DNA of 64,000 nt from Stenogyne calaminthoides (taxonomy: Eukaryota > Streptophyta > Magnoliopsida > Lamiales > Lamiaceae): positions 7,144,085-7,208,084 of the forward strand of contig JBBCBC010000033.1 of NCBI GenBank assembly GCA_037126765.1. The letters run 5' to 3'. Shown piece by piece: positions 10,299 through 22,442 of the stretch. Position numbers and translations under genes: made by a program. The notes beneath the pieces were generated by a model that made no database searches, had not been told where the DNA came from, and worked only from the letters and a program-made list of their open reading frames with translations. Within the stretch, counting starts at the first letter, position 1; every line of letters starts with the position of its first letter.

Positions 10299-11619
10299 CA
10301 GACTCTGCCAGGTCAAGCTAGGTCAAGCAAAATTTTCTTAAAAATTCGCACAAAGATAAAATAGGAAAACTCATTCCTAATTTGTGTTATTATTAAAATA
10401 AGTATGTGTTATTATAAGGATAATTATGTGTTAGTACTTAATGATGGATAAAAAATGATATTTTTATTAGTTCAATGGTGTAATATGGTAATTTCAGTCT
10501 TTACCTAAGACAGTTGGTCAACCGTTCAAAAGGAGAAACATATAAAAAACAGAGGGGGAGCAAATGAAATAGAGGGAGTGTCGTTTAGTTCATAATAGTA
10601 AAATATTTTTTTCTCTTTAAGTAACACATATGTGAATAAAGTAACAATTTTCAATACCTTATACTCCCTACGTCCCTGAAATATTTGCCCCAACTTTTTG
10701 GCGCACAAACTAAGAAAAATGTGTAATGAGTGGAGTGTTGATGGATACTTTTGTAAACTTTAATATATAAAGTAAATGAATAAAATAAATTGAGTGTATA
10801 AGTGAGCCATAAAGGTAAGTACATTCTGTATAAATATGTGAATATTGTGAGGATGAAGTTCAATGAGAAGTTTCACTTTTTGGGTGTGCAAACTTTTGTG
10901 GAACGGATAAAAAGGAAAGTGTGCAAACTTTTTGGAGATGGAAGGAGTATGTGCTACTATAAAAATAAATGTATGTACTGAAAAGATAAATATGTGTTAA
11001 TTGTCCTTACAGTAATACATATTTGCTCTTATAAGTGACAAAGACCTGGGAGCAAGTTTTCTTAATGTTTTGACTTAGCATGATTAAAAAAAAACTTGTT
11101 TGACCTGATTCGACCAGTAAAGGATAAAATGGGTATAAACAATTGTATGGATCTAAGATTCATGCAATACAATACACAAAAAATTAATTTATCATATATT
11201 TTTATATGCAATATTGCACAAATCAATATCTGTACAACATGTCTTAAAATAGATTGTTTGCTTCGTAGTTCCAAATTATAGATTGCTTCAACTATATTTG
11301 GTTTTTTTTTTTTTTTTGTATTTTCATCTATTTAAATTTAGTTTTTTCCCCCCACTTTTTTATACTAGTTTTGATCATTTAGTAGCATATATTTCTCCAA
11401 ATAATAATATCTTTGTATCAATATAATAATACATTTTTTTAATACCTTAAATGTGTTATTATAAGGATAAATATGTGTTACTATAAGAAAAAATATGAAT
11501 TATATATTTGTATCAATATAATAACAACATATTTGAGATCGAGTGTCTTCTTTTATTTGCTTTTGCGCGACTTTTTTTGAAAAGAACCTGATTGACTTGG
11601 TTAACCTATGAAGAATCTG
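10299..11619. mobile_element. Candidate long-TIR non-autonomous DNA transposon
   Basis: The left end starting CAGACTCTGCCAGGTCAAGC aligns with the reverse complement of the right end (CAGATTCTTCATAGGTTAAC) for about 70 bases, at roughly 65 percent by eye. Long eroded inverted ends suggest a Mutator-like non-autonomous element. The interior has no coding sequence but repeats the phrase ATGTGTTATTATAAGGATAA near 10400 and 11450. A Stowaway-like MITE is nested at 10664-10947. No target duplication could be matched, so the boundaries are approximate. Confidence 0.5.
10664..10947. mobile_element. Stowaway-like MITE (284 bp), TA duplication
   Basis: The left end CTCCCTACGTCCCTGAAATA and the reverse complement of the right end (CTCCTTCCATCTCCAAAAAG) match at 18 of 26 bases. 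Both sides carry TA (10662-10663, 10948-10949), the Stowaway/Tc1-mariner duplication. The CTCCCTxCGTCCC start is the classic plant Stowaway signature. No coding capacity. Confidence 0.75.
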
Positions 11620-11778
11620 TGAGCATTCTGTCTCTTTTCTTAAATATGCTAATATTGCAGGTGTAGTATCGCACATGCATTGGCCTCTTTCATTTTTTTC
11701 TATTATTCTCTTTATTTATATTTTATTCTCTTTTTTAAAATAGAATTACTTGTAAATATAACTTATATTATAATCACC

Positions 11779-12064
11779 ATTTCCTCCATTCCAGAATAAA
11801 CTCCACACTTTGAAGGACACATAAATTAAGAAAAGTGAAGAATGAGTGAGGTTTTGATGGGTAATTACGTAAACTTAATGTATAACGCAAAAAAAAATTA
11901 GTTGGATAGTGCATATATGTGGGCTCAAAAGTATGGCACGTTGTATAATATTACGAATATTGTGAGGGTGGAGTTTATGTATGGTTTCTATTTTTGGGGT
12001 GTGAAATTTATTGTTGGACGGAAGAAAAAGAAAAGTGTGAAATTTATTTCAGTATGAAGTGAGT
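11779..12064. mobile_element. Second Stowaway-like MITE, eroded
   Basis: The left end around 11779 (TTCCTCCATTCCAGAATAAA) is similar to the reverse complement of the right end around 12064 (TACTCACTTCATACTGAAAT). Inner arms carry ACTCCACACTTTG and CAAAGTGTG-like motifs. Length and structure resemble the MITE at 10664, but the ends are more eroded and the TA duplications are not certain. Confidence 0.55.
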
Positions 12065-13084
12065 ATAACAAAATTAAATTTAAAGATCTACAAATGAACA
12101 TTATTAAAAAGAAATTAAACCAATATAAATTATATGGTAGGGGAAACCCTCACACTTTATACTCTTCTACTCAAGGTTGATGAACCCGATAAATTCTCTC
12201 ACATAATAGTGACGCATTGAGGGCGTAAAATAAAGAAAAAAATAAAAGAAGAATGTAATAATATACATCAATTCTTTGATCTTAAGAAAATATATAAGCT
12301 CTAGAAAGAAGAATAAGTAAACTCTCCTCTACTAAGAGTTGTGATTTTCCTCTCCTCGGTTGAGAGGTCGACTTGTTACTTTCCTTTGTTGATAGTGTCA
12401 CTCCTTGCAAGGTTGTGAAGTATTCAAAGATTTATTTTGATGATTGAATTGGGTAATCAACATGTTTAACATTGAATTCAGACAAAAATGTTAATCTTGG
12501 AAAGAACAAGGTGGATTCCAGCAATCAACGAGAACCCACAAATCTTTCACAAGTGATTTTTTCCCATAGAGATCCTACTATTGCTAACGAATCGAGTCTA
12601 AGCGAATATCACTGTATTTGATTTGAAATTGATATTGAAATTATTCGAAACTATTAAAATATTCGATCCAGTTTTTTCTCAAGCATGTTGTTGATAGCTA
12701 GAAATTAACAATCACATTAAATGTGCCCTATTTGGGATTATAGCTAAACAAAATAATAAAATTATATGAAACAATATGAGTTGCGTAAAAACATTGTATG
12801 ATCTTGAGATAAAAGTTTTGACCTTTATTCATTCAGTGGGTTTTAACCCTTATTTATAGATACAAAAATTAAGGCTACAATCTTTAATGGGGCGTAATTT
12901 TAGCCTTTTAACCAGCCTTCCTATTAATTGGGTGACTTTCGTTCTATCCCTGATCGCTCTGGCCATGTCACATGGATATGACGTCGGGGCGGCCACTCCT
13001 GATGCACCATCTGGTGCGGCGATTGTGCCCCCATCAAGCCTCACGTAATTGCATTACTCATCTGGAGCAGATTTTCTCAAAGCA
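12065..13084 (-). other. Possible LTR remnant of minus-strand copia E
   Basis: On the minus strand this segment has a TATA-like CTATAAATAAGG near 12850-12862 and an AATAAA signal downstream, as in a plant LTR, and it lies where copia E's 3' LTR would be expected. I could not find terminal TG...CA boundaries or a second copy. The minus-strand open stretch 12850-13044 is short and not similar to anything I recognise. Confidence 0.3.
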
Positions 13085-14400
13085 GACGCCGACTCCTCAA
13101 AGACCACATGAGGTGATTCTTCCACAATCATAGTTCGTTAGTTACACACCCAAATACCTTGCTTGTTGAGGAATATCCAAGAAATATTCCCTCATCAGAC
13201 TTCGCATTAAAGGTTTTCAACTGACTCTTCTCATTATTGTGAATGAAACGCTTACACCCTAAGATGTGAAAATAGGATACACGGTGCTTCCTACCTTTCC
13301 ACAACTCATAAGGTGTTTTGCCATGGACTTTAGTGAGAAGGCTTCACATTATGAATATAGCAAGTCGTGTTGATTGCCTCTACTTAGAAGAGCTTGGGAA
13401 CATCGAACTCATTAACATGGTGCGAAAGACTTCCCTTCGTGGTGCGATTTCTTCTTTTACTACACCGCTCATGTTGTGTTCGCGCATTTCGGTCTCATGT
13501 TGTATCCCAAACTCATTGCAAAAATCAGATATGAAATAATTCAAGAGCTCCATTCTCTTGTCTGATCTGATTTTAACAATATTTACATCTTTCTCGTTCT
13601 GAAGCTTCTTGAGCGGCTCAGGTATCTTGGTGGTTGTTTCATTCTTCTTAAATAAGAATACAACTCAACTAAACTTGGAATAATCATCCACGATTACAAG
13701 AGTATATTTGCGTCCACTGAAACTTAGAAGGGTGACTGGTCCGAACATATCCACATGGAGTAGCTGAAGAACTCTGCTGGATGGCGAGGTTGGGATCTCT
13801 GAAAATGAAGTCTTGACATACTTTCCAATCTGACATGCAAAACATGTCTGATCTTTTGATAAAACTTCATTAAGGAGACCGTCCACCAAAGACATCCATA
13901 CAATCTTGTTAAGAGTTTTGAAATTCAGATGACTAAGCCTTTTGTGCTATAGCCAGCGGATATCTTTTGAAGTTTTGGCAACTAAACAAGCGTTCTTGGG
14001 ATAACTATTCCAATTCGCAGTATAAATATTTTTTTTTCGTGTTCCAGTCAGCAGGGTCTTTTGAGTCAGTTTATTCTTGATAATGCATGAATCACAAGTG
14101 AACTAAATGTTGAATCCATTATCGCATAATTGTGAAACAGATAACAATTATGCTTTAAACCATCTACGAATGAAAATCCAGCAACATGTACATCATCATT
14201 GATTAATGTTCCAATTCCTTTGGTAACACCATGAGAGTTGTCATAATATATCACACGCAGACCATCTTGTGGAATGAATGCTTGAAGGGGTTGCTTATCA
14301 CCAGTCATGTGCTTTGAGCATCTGCTATCGATGTACTCGATAGTTATTTGTGCACCTCTCTTCTTGTCCATCTCCACGCGAACCTATATTGCAATCAGGC
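13085..14400 (-). pseudogene. Copia E protease and integrase remnant (minus strand)
   Basis: Reading leftwards, 14377-14066 holds a copia aspartic-protease region (I-D-S-R-C-S-K-H-M-T-G-D near 14301-14342, then V-D-G-L-K-H-N). 13895-13665 matches the integrase N-terminal region (C-F-A-C-Q-I-G-K, then L-L-H-V-D-M-F-G-P and V-D-D-Y-S-K-F). 13560-13120 continues into the integrase core and C-terminal block with frame breaks. The usual D-S-G of the protease is D-S-R here. No reverse transcriptase or RNase H follows, so the 3' half of the element is deleted. Confidence 0.8.
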
Positions 14401-15053
14401 TTTAGGTACCCCCAGTAGATTGGGTCCATGAGGGTTAGCTGCATTACTTTTCGAAATCCATACAAATAAGATTTCCCTATCAAATTTAGAGGGCCTTAGT
14501 TATCTTCCATAAAAATCTACATAAATAATCTTCTCCTCATGTGCATTTGGATCAGATTGAGTATGAGTGGGAGCCTTTTATGAATCAGGAGACTTCTGAT
14601 TTTTCTTGTGGGTTTGTCTCCTTTAAATATAATGCGGCTCAGGGGCAGCAGTTCTAAACCTCTACTGATAAGGGTAGGTAAGACTTCTACCATCAAAGGA
14701 TTTATACCTTTCTTGCACAGATGGTTTCAGTTTACCTTTGGCAGCATGTTGTTTAGGCAGCTGAGACTGAGTCGACTTCAGCTGGAACTGTCTCGAACGA
14801 GAAGGTTCAGGCTGATGCTGACTTTGCTAATTGGGCTGAGATCTCTCCAGATGATCACCATTCATATGATGATTTCTCGGATGTTGTTTGGTCGGTTGGC
14901 ACCTTGCTCACCATTCACCTGCTTTGCCTGATTAACAGACCTCTTACCCTTATCTAGTACAGGTTGTGAGCAACATGTATCCTTTAGAAAGATTCTTTTG
15001 GTACCACTTGTGGAAGGTGAACCAAAAGGGACTTGTGAGGATCCACTAGAGTT
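14401..15053 (-). pseudogene. Copia E gag C-terminal region (minus strand)
   Basis: The minus-strand frame over 14862-15053 is serine- and lysine-rich (S-S-G-S-S-Q-V-P-F-G-S) and leads towards the gag-protease junction; near 14400-14440 a G-P-N-L-L-G-V-P-K phrase resembles the spacer just before protease in Sirevirus-like elements. The segment is continuous with 16353-17010 once the inserted LTR at 15059-16347 is set aside. It contains several stops and no clear zinc knuckle. Confidence 0.55.
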
Positions 15054-15058
15054 TTTAT

Positions 15059-16347
15059 TGTTGGAATATAGAGACACGTAAACATATAATACATGTGTAG
15101 CGGTATTAAATAGTTCACCAACAACGAACAATTAATTGCATAAACGAGTACGAATAATCATAACGAGAAATCTTACAGTAATTCAATAGCAAATTTCTCA
15201 ACTACGGTATCCTATTTAATTAAATCCAATTTAATTAAACAATAATAATAATTAATTCTAAATTAATATATTATTAATTCTCCATAAATTAAATATTAAA
15301 TCCATTTAACAACTAACTTTGTCAGATCAAAAAAATAATAAAAAATCAACCAATTATAATCCGTACACGTGAATTACTTATTGTGTGACCCATAGGCCCT
15401 CATATATCGAACGATTAGTCAAACTAACGGTCTTAACTGAACCCTAGGCAATAAATCAGACATTCTCAATATATGAGGTACGTTGCGAGAAATGTGCAAC
15501 TACATGTAACTGAAACATGGGCTATTACGATTTCCTCATTTCATTCACGAATACTCGATTAGTGTTGGAGATGATGAAGTGTCTATTCAAATAACTTAAT
15601 CATATTATCTCCAATCACTAATTGATCACTTATGTCACACTTGGCCACAAAGTCCAAGTTGACGTGCATTGATCAATGACTTTGATCCAATTATGATGAG
15701 AAGATGAGTATTCTCTCTAAATCCACTTTGAGGAATGAATCATATTCTTGGCTCAACTACCACACACATGCACTTCGTGATGAACCCAATTCAAGTCATA
15801 TCTACCCATGGAAAGGTGCAAGGGTCGGTCATGGTCAAAGTTCATCACTCCACACATGTCGTGCGTATTGACCTCAAGTCAAAGTAGTATCGCATCGCTC
15901 CCACTAACCGAGACACCCGTAGACACATATAATGGAACTACATCAAACGGTTGCTCGGATGGGTATACCAATACCCTCTAAGGTATTTGTGCATCCATCA
16001 TGAGATACCTAATATCTCGTAGTAAGTGGGATCTTACTACACTCTCTAAGAGTATGATGCAGATCACACACCAATCTCCATTGCATTATCAATATCTCAT
16101 TCTTGATGATCCTTGATCGGGGCTATTTGAGAATCATGCTTAAGTCATCTGAGTTGTCACATCTCAATGACAACAGTGATTTAAGGGAACACATATAAGA
16201 ACAAATGCAAACAATCAAACATAATATTCTAATAAGTGTAACACAATATATTTTATATTAAATAAATAATAATATTAAACTAACATTGAATATTATCTTA
16301 GTATTATGTTCATACAAAGGATTGTCTCTAGGACACTAACACTAACA
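15059..16347 (-). mobile_element. Solo LTR of copia family D, minus orientation
   Basis: On the minus strand it runs from TGTTAGTGTTAGTGTCC to TTCCAACA, the same ends as the D LTRs at 20462 and 49560. It is flanked by a perfect 5-bp duplication TTTAT (15054-15058 and 16348-16352) and has no internal region, so it is a solo LTR left by LTR-LTR recombination. It is shorter than its relatives (1289 against 1535-1593 bp), because a middle segment that includes the TATA region is missing near 15212. It interrupts the gag region of copia E. Confidence 0.92.
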
Positions 16348-16352
16348 TTTAT

Positions 16353-17010
16353 ACCCTATTCTTTTCTTTTTTAGTCGGCTTTCGATAGTAGCCAGTTATC
16401 TCATTAATAGCAAGAGATGCTTTGTTTAAAATGACTACTTTGTTTTGTAAACTGTCATCATTTATTTCAAGACGCTCATGTTGTTGGAAGAGATTATCAA
16501 ACTTTGTCTACAAAACTTTGAGATCAGCAACCTTCTGAAGACGAAGGTCCTGCTGCTTTTTAATCAACTTCTCTTTTTCAGCTGAGCTGGCTTTTAGAGC
16601 TTTCAGCTCGTCTCTCAGCTTCTGGACAAGTTCGTCTGATCTTGAAGTAGTTGTCTCTCCATTCTTAATTAGTTTTGATTTCTCATACCTGAGGTGATCT
16701 TTCCCAACTTCCATTAGAGTATAAGTGTCTACTGCTATCTCAAGGTCACTCAGCAATTTCTCAATGTAGAGCTGTTGGTTGACCTCTTCACCGGATGAGC
16801 GAAGCTCAACATTGGTGGAAAGAGAAGGCACGCAAGGTTTAGAAGTTACCTCTTCTTCTTGTTCTTCCAACTTCTCCATCAGGTACAAATCCTCATCAGA
16901 AGAGAAATTAGTTCAGAGGAGGGCATATCAGAATCTTCAAGACCCGATCACTCAACAACCATGCTTTCCTACTTTTGATCTCTTCTTGTCATTCTGATCT
17001 TCAGTGTCTT
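16353..17010 (-). pseudogene. Copia E gag coiled-coil region (minus strand)
   Basis: The longest intact stretch, 16888-16508, encodes 126 residues rich in E, K and L with heptad-like spacing (D-E-L-V-Q-K-L-R-D-E-L-K-A-L-K-A), which looks like a coiled coil. Similar long helical gag extensions occur in Sirevirus-type copia elements. It joins the gag C-terminal part at 15053 across the D solo LTR. Gag proteins assemble the cytoplasmic particle. The upstream part (16889-17010) is broken by stops. Confidence 0.7.
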
Positions 17011-18078
17011 GAATATTCTCTTCTTTTAAGACCCGCCTGATATATTGAGTTCCCGTTCAATATATGATCATGAAAAACCTATGTTTAAGATACTCAGTTG
17101 TCTAACATGTTAGGTTAGTTTTCTATTGAATACATCAATCGACTAACAGGTTTGACTGGTCATATTACAAGTCTTTTGGAATTTTCCTCAAAACTATAAA
17201 TTTTCCCAACATGTTAATTATAGATTCATAAATGACAATAATATGGAACCATATGTACAAACATGGTGGTTGTATGTAGGCATGATTTGGGATGACAACC
17301 ACTCAAGTCAGGCAAGAGTAGACGACCAAAAAAATCTAAAAATTGTGATATACGCTAGTGAATAATGGAACAATCTACAAAATTAAAATTTTTTGGAAAT
17401 GTATTATACAAAATTTACAATTCAGGATGCCAAATTGAAGAGTTTAGAGAGAGAACGAGAATGGTATGTGGTTTGACCGTTGAAATTTCATCGGGAAGAA
17501 ACTATGTTCATTGTGACCCGCGAGATTTGTTGTGGTTGTGGTAAGACTTGTGAGATTTATGCTTAATATAAAGACCTGCATTGATTTGGGTTACTACATT
17601 TGTTCATATGTGTATATACACATCAAAATTTTGTTGAAATGGTAGGTCTCTGAGCACCAGGTTCACCGTGCAACTCAAGTGAGTCTTTAAAATATGCAAC
17701 ATAAAAACAGTTTTAGTAGAAATAAGTTGCATGATATAGTGAAACAAGTGATGTTTTAAAAATTCTCGAGTTACATGGTGCACCTTATGCATAAAATATT
17801 TTATCTTGTTGAAATTAATAATGTTATATATTGTGTAAATCCTAATTTTTTAGATAAGAATATAAGATAATATATCCAAGATTTGGGAATATATTTTCCC
17901 TGCTCTCTAAAAGTCATTGATGTCTATTATTTTCAGTTTTATGAATCTTATATATATCTATTATCTTTTTGAAACCATCTTCCCGTTGACAGAATACTGA
18001 AACCCTCTCCCCATTGACAATTTGAACTCGTTTTTCTTGAGATTTCAAATATGAATTATTTGCACGCGGATCTTACAG
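17011..18078. other. Intergenic, nothing recognised
   Basis: It lies where copia E's 5' LTR and leader would be, but I find no LTR partner, primer site or coding sequence. The phrase CCC(G/A)TTGACA recurs near 17985-18020. Otherwise unremarkable AT-rich DNA. Confidence 0.4.
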
Positions 18079-19100
18079 CTAGGGGAGTGCAAAAGGCGGT
18101 TTGGTGGACCGAACCAATTGTATTATAAAAAATCAGAATATTAATCAAAATTTTTGAACCAAACCGAAGCCGAACCATTATTGTAAAAATCGAATGGTCT
18201 GAAACCGAAATATTTTGGTTCGGTTTGGTCCAAAATTCGAATTTTTTTTTTAAATTTCAAAGCAAGGACAAAAGCGGACTATTTTTTTATGAACAACGGT
18301 AAAAAAAAATATAAAAAAATAATCCAAGCATCAATTCAGTAGTTCCCAAAAGCTTAAAACAATTCAAAAAGATTAAGCATTAGTAGGTTCCAAAAGCTAA
18401 CCTCCACACTCCACATCTTAAGTATCATTACAATAGTTGTCATAAAGCTTAAAAGTTAAAACAAATAATAATCTAAACAATCCCAAGTAATGACAAATAA
18501 TACATGATGCACTACTACATGTATTTAAATCCTTCATTGTTTATAAATAAATTCATTATTTGGGCTAAAAATAGGCAATAATGACAGAAAGCACCAAAAA
18601 AATAATTTAAAAGTAACCAAAGAAGGAAGCGCTTGAACTTATGGGAGATCCCACTTTTTAACAGAAAATTTAATCCACTTACAACCACAAATAAAACACC
18701 GAAAAACAGGGCAAGAGAGGCCTAACTCAAAAGAGAAAGGTGAAGAGAACTTGAGTTGTGACTACTGATGAGTAAAGAGTCATGAGTGTGAACATGGGGT
18801 GTTGGCTGAAGGAAATAGACAAATAGAAATTGATTTGGCTAATTTAATAAGGTTTTAGGAAATTAAAATTTTAAAATATAAATAAATAAATAATTTATAT
18901 TATAATTATAATTATAATTATTTCGGTTCAGTTAGATTTGATCATTTTTTATTAGGCCCGAATCGAAAAACCAAACCAAAATAAAAAAAGTTTTGAATAA
19001 AATTCAAAAACCGAACAAAAACTTAAATCGAAAAGTGGACCAAATTTTGGAATTTCGGTCCGATCTGGTCCGATTTTATGGTCCATACCGTATTCTTCAC
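18079..19100. mobile_element. hAT-like non-autonomous element with GGTTCGGTTTGG subterminal motifs
   Basis: The left part (from about 18079, TAGGGGAGTGCAAAAGGCGG) and the right part (18915-19100) carry inverted copies of motifs such as GGTTCGGTTTGG and CCAAACCG. The reversed right end, CAGTGAAGAATACGG, is similar in layout to the left. Elements with A/G-rich ends and many CCGAACC-type motifs are common hAT-like MITEs in plants. The right end is abutted by a B LTR, and no 8-bp duplication could be matched. Confidence 0.45.
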
Positions 19101-20461
19101 TGTTGAAAAATAGGGTGCCCAGATCTATTTGAGTTACAATTAAATACATATTTAAATTATTTAATTATTACTAGCATGAATTAATTCTATATTAATTCAA
19201 ATAACAATTAAAAGCCAACAACATCATGCATACAATTAATTTCACGTAAATCCTGCACATGCGGAATCTAGGAGTTCTGCTAAAACATTCTTCTTTGAGT
19301 GACAATCGTTGAGTAGATGGATCAACCCAAACACCTTCTCAAATATGTCCCACGTCCTTGCTCATAATCCGGTGGAAAGATTCTCACGAACAATTATAAC
19401 AAAAGAGAAAACCAAAAATATATTGCACCACCTTTGTGGATTTCTAATTTTTCCAAGACTGGAATTAAATTGGGGATGAAAAATTCATCCTCAATTTATA
19501 AGAAGCATATGGGCAAAAATTTGTGCCCTAAAAAGGGATATGAGAAATTTCTTTGTATCTTCCCAAGACACAATCTTGAACATATCTCATATATTCTATT
19601 TTCTATATAAATCAAAAAATATCTTTTCTTCCCTTTCTTACAAGATTTCGAAAATCTTAGCATTAAAGAAACAAGATTTTATTTCTTGAATTTATGGGAT
19701 AATCTTGTATTCCAAGAATACTTATCTTTTTCCATAAAATCTTTTCAAGAAAATCAAGAAAATCTATCCCTTTCTTTATTGCATATTTTCAAAAAAAATA
19801 AGGCAAAATTAGGCAATAATATTTTTTTGAAAAAATTACAACTAGATACAAGATTGAGTAAACCATTACAACCAGATACAAAGTACAGAAATTTAAACTA
19901 AAGTACGTGGCACTTTAGTTCAAATTTGAACTAAAGTGCATAAATTTTATGCACTTTGTATCTGCTTGTAAGTTTTAGGGTGACTTTGTAGTGAAATATT
20001 TTTCTCCCTATTTTTTTTCCTCTTTTCATTAATTGGACTTATATTGGACTATTTGAGGGGTCTTTAGGAAAATTAAGATTGGACCTCCAATGAGCTCTGA
20101 ATTTCTTAATATTGAGCCACAATATTATTCAACCCATTAATATTAATTTACTCCACTATAAAATTAATATTGCACTATCCATCTTAATCTATATTACGAT
20201 AATATGGCTCACGGTTATTATTTTTCATGATTAAGATTATTTAGTCCATTAATTAATTAAGACACTAAAAAGCTTTATATTAATTAATATATTTTTTTCT
20301 TGGAGTAAAGCAACTCAACATTATTATCCATACCGGAAACTAATTCCACTTGCAATATTTGGTATGATAAAACTTCTGAGCTCACCAAGGGGACAAATCA
20401 TACAAAACTTTCCTTGCACACGTTGCTCTATATTAAATCTTAGCAATAGTCATGTAATTAA
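19101..20461 (-). mobile_element. B' LTR, first part (minus orientation), split by copia D1
   Basis: Read on the minus strand this is the 3' three quarters of a family-B LTR: it ends ...CACCCTATTTTTCAACA (compare CCATTCCCCAACA at 24944) and contains the CATCCCCAA and hairpin-leader blocks seen at 24540-24780. Homology stops at GATTGCTAAGATTTAAT near 20455 and resumes at 51153 on the far side of D1. It is more diverged from the other B LTRs than they are from each other. Confidence 0.8.
19866..19961. repeat. Foldback insertion inside the B' LTR
   Basis: Arms at 19866-19887 and 19940-19961 are inverted copies matching at 20 of 22 bases. A further inner palindrome (AACTAAAGT and ACTTTAGTT) sits between them. 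The other B LTRs lack this block as far as I can align them, so it may be a small foldback MITE that landed in this LTR. Confidence 0.6.
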
Positions 20462-21996
20462 TGTTAGTGTTAGTGTCCTACAGAAAATCTATTGTAAGGA
20501 CATAATTATAGTTCATTTAATATTATTGTATGACAATAAACTTGTTTGAATATTAAGTTTGATTGTTTGCATTTATTCATGCAAGTGTTCCCATGAGTCA
20601 TTGTTGTCATTGAGGTTGTGAGAACTCAGATAACTTAAGAATGATTCTCAAATGACCCCGATCAAGGGTCATCAAGAATGGGATATTGATGATGCAATTG
20701 AGATTGATGTACGATCTGCATCATACTCTTAGAGAGTGTAGTAAGATCTCACTTACTACGAGATACTAGGTATCTCATGATGGATGCACAGATACCTTAG
20801 AGGGTATTTGTATACCCACCCGAGAAACCGTTTGATGTAGTTCCACAATATGTGTCTACGGGTATCTCGGTTAGTGGGAGCGATGTGATACTTATTTGAC
20901 TTGAGGTCAATACGCATGACATGTTTGGAGTAATGAACTTTGACCATAACCGACGCTTGCACCCTTCCATGGGTAGATATGGCTTGGATTGGGTTCATTA
21001 CTAAATGCATGTGTGTGGTAGTTGAGCCAAGAATATGATTCATTCCCCAATGTGGATTTTTAGAGAGAATACTCATCTTCTCATCATAATTCGATCAAAG
21101 ACATCGGACGTGATCAATTAGTGATTAGAGATAATATGATTAAGTTATTTGAATAGACACTTCATCATGTTCAAGACTAATCGAGTATTCGTGAATGAAA
21201 GGAAGATATCGCAATAGCCCATATTTCAGTTACAGGTAGTTGCACGTTTCTCGCAACGTACCTCATATATTAAAAATGTCTGATTTATTGTCTAGGGTTC
21301 AATTAAGACCGTTAGCTTGAGTAATCGCTCGATATATGAGGGAATATGGTTCACACAACAAGTAATGGTTGTTGACTAATTATAGTTGGTTGATTAAATA
21401 TTATATTGAATATTAATAATTAATTTATTCATAATATAATAATAATTATATTTAGAATCAATTATTATTACTATTTAATTAAATTAGATTTAATTAAATA
21501 GAATTCCAAATAATAATATATGGAATATTATTGTAGGATTTGATATATATGAAAATCGAATCCGTAGAGATTTGATATACATGAAAATCAAATCCGTAGA
21601 GATTTATGTATATGGGAATTAAATCTATGGGATTTAATAGACAAGATTATGAATTTTATTTTCTAATTAGGTTAGCTTAAGATTTAAGTTGAGTCTACCC
21701 TATATATATGAGCTCTTGGGAATTCATAATACAAGACTTCATATTTTCTCCATAAAATCTCTAAGTTAGAATTTTCCTAGCAAATTCATCTCGGGAATTC
21801 AATACTGACAGATCTGTGCGAGTTAGTAAACGATTGTTACGTGGATACCATAGTTGAGGAATTCATGTACGAATTGTTGTAAGAATGTTGTTTACACTTA
21901 CTCGTATTTAATTATGCAATTAATTGTTCGTTGTTGGTGAACTGTTTATTTTCGCTGCGCATATATTATATGTTTACGTGCCTCTAAATTCCAACA
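20462..21996 (+). repeat. 5' LTR of copia D1 (1535 bp)
   Basis: It starts TGTTAGTGTTAGTGTCC and ends AAATTCCAACA, and is followed after one base by a primer-binding site. The 3' LTR at 49560 is highly similar across its length. It contains two or three copies of a roughly 32-base phrase around 21540-21640 (GAGATTTGATATACATG and relatives) that varies in copy number in family D. Confidence 0.92.
21700..21709 (+). promoter_or_regulatory. TATA box in the D1 5' LTR
   Basis: CTATATATATG lies about 290 bases before the LTR end, and the same spot carries a TATA motif in the other D LTRs (50857-50864, 53762-53769). This is the expected RNA polymerase II promoter of the element. Confidence 0.65.
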
Positions 21997-21997
21997 G

Positions 21998-22009
21998 TGG
22001 TATTAGAGC
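21998..22009 (+). other. Primer-binding site of D1
   Basis: TGGTATTAGAGC, one base from the plant copia consensus TGGTATCAGAGC, complementary to the 3' end of initiator tRNA-Met. It begins one base after the LTR end. Confidence 0.85.
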
Positions 22010-22440
22010 TCCAAACTCTTGATTAATTGCATGATTAAATTAATTAATTTATATTTTTTTTTAAATTGGGGTACAGTCGATTTCATACGACCGCACCGAT
22101 TACTAAGTTATTGGGGGCGTTTACATGTTATATATGGCTTATATTGTTTGATAACTTTTGCATATTATTTTGCCCACTTGTTCGTTTTCGATGGGTTCTA
22201 TCATCATCATCAAAAGTTAGGGTTTGGAACCCTATTGATTTAGAACGAGCATCGCCGCCAGTGGTGGAGACCGCGGCGCATAGCTCGAGGCAACGTCTCA
22301 TACCGCGCCTCACGACGGTTGTGCATCACCGCATCGACTGTGAGGATGGTGGCGCTCTCACGTTTCACGCGATGATGATCAGTCACTTTCGATCGGCCGA
22401 ATGTGTCGGCAATGCGCGCTCACGTTGACGAATAATATAT
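22010..22440 (+). other. D1 untranslated leader, ending at a deletion junction
   Basis: The leader resembles the D2 leader after 54046 (GATTAATTGC, a TTAGGGTTT-type phrase, then a GC-rich stretch). Near 22435-22443 it changes abruptly into family-B RNase H sequence. Gag is therefore missing and this is a rearrangement junction. Confidence 0.65.
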
Positions 22441-22442
22441 TT

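Noticed and set aside
17604..17792. Minus-strand open frame as a gene
   Set aside because: Only 62 codons, no similarity and no conserved neighbours.
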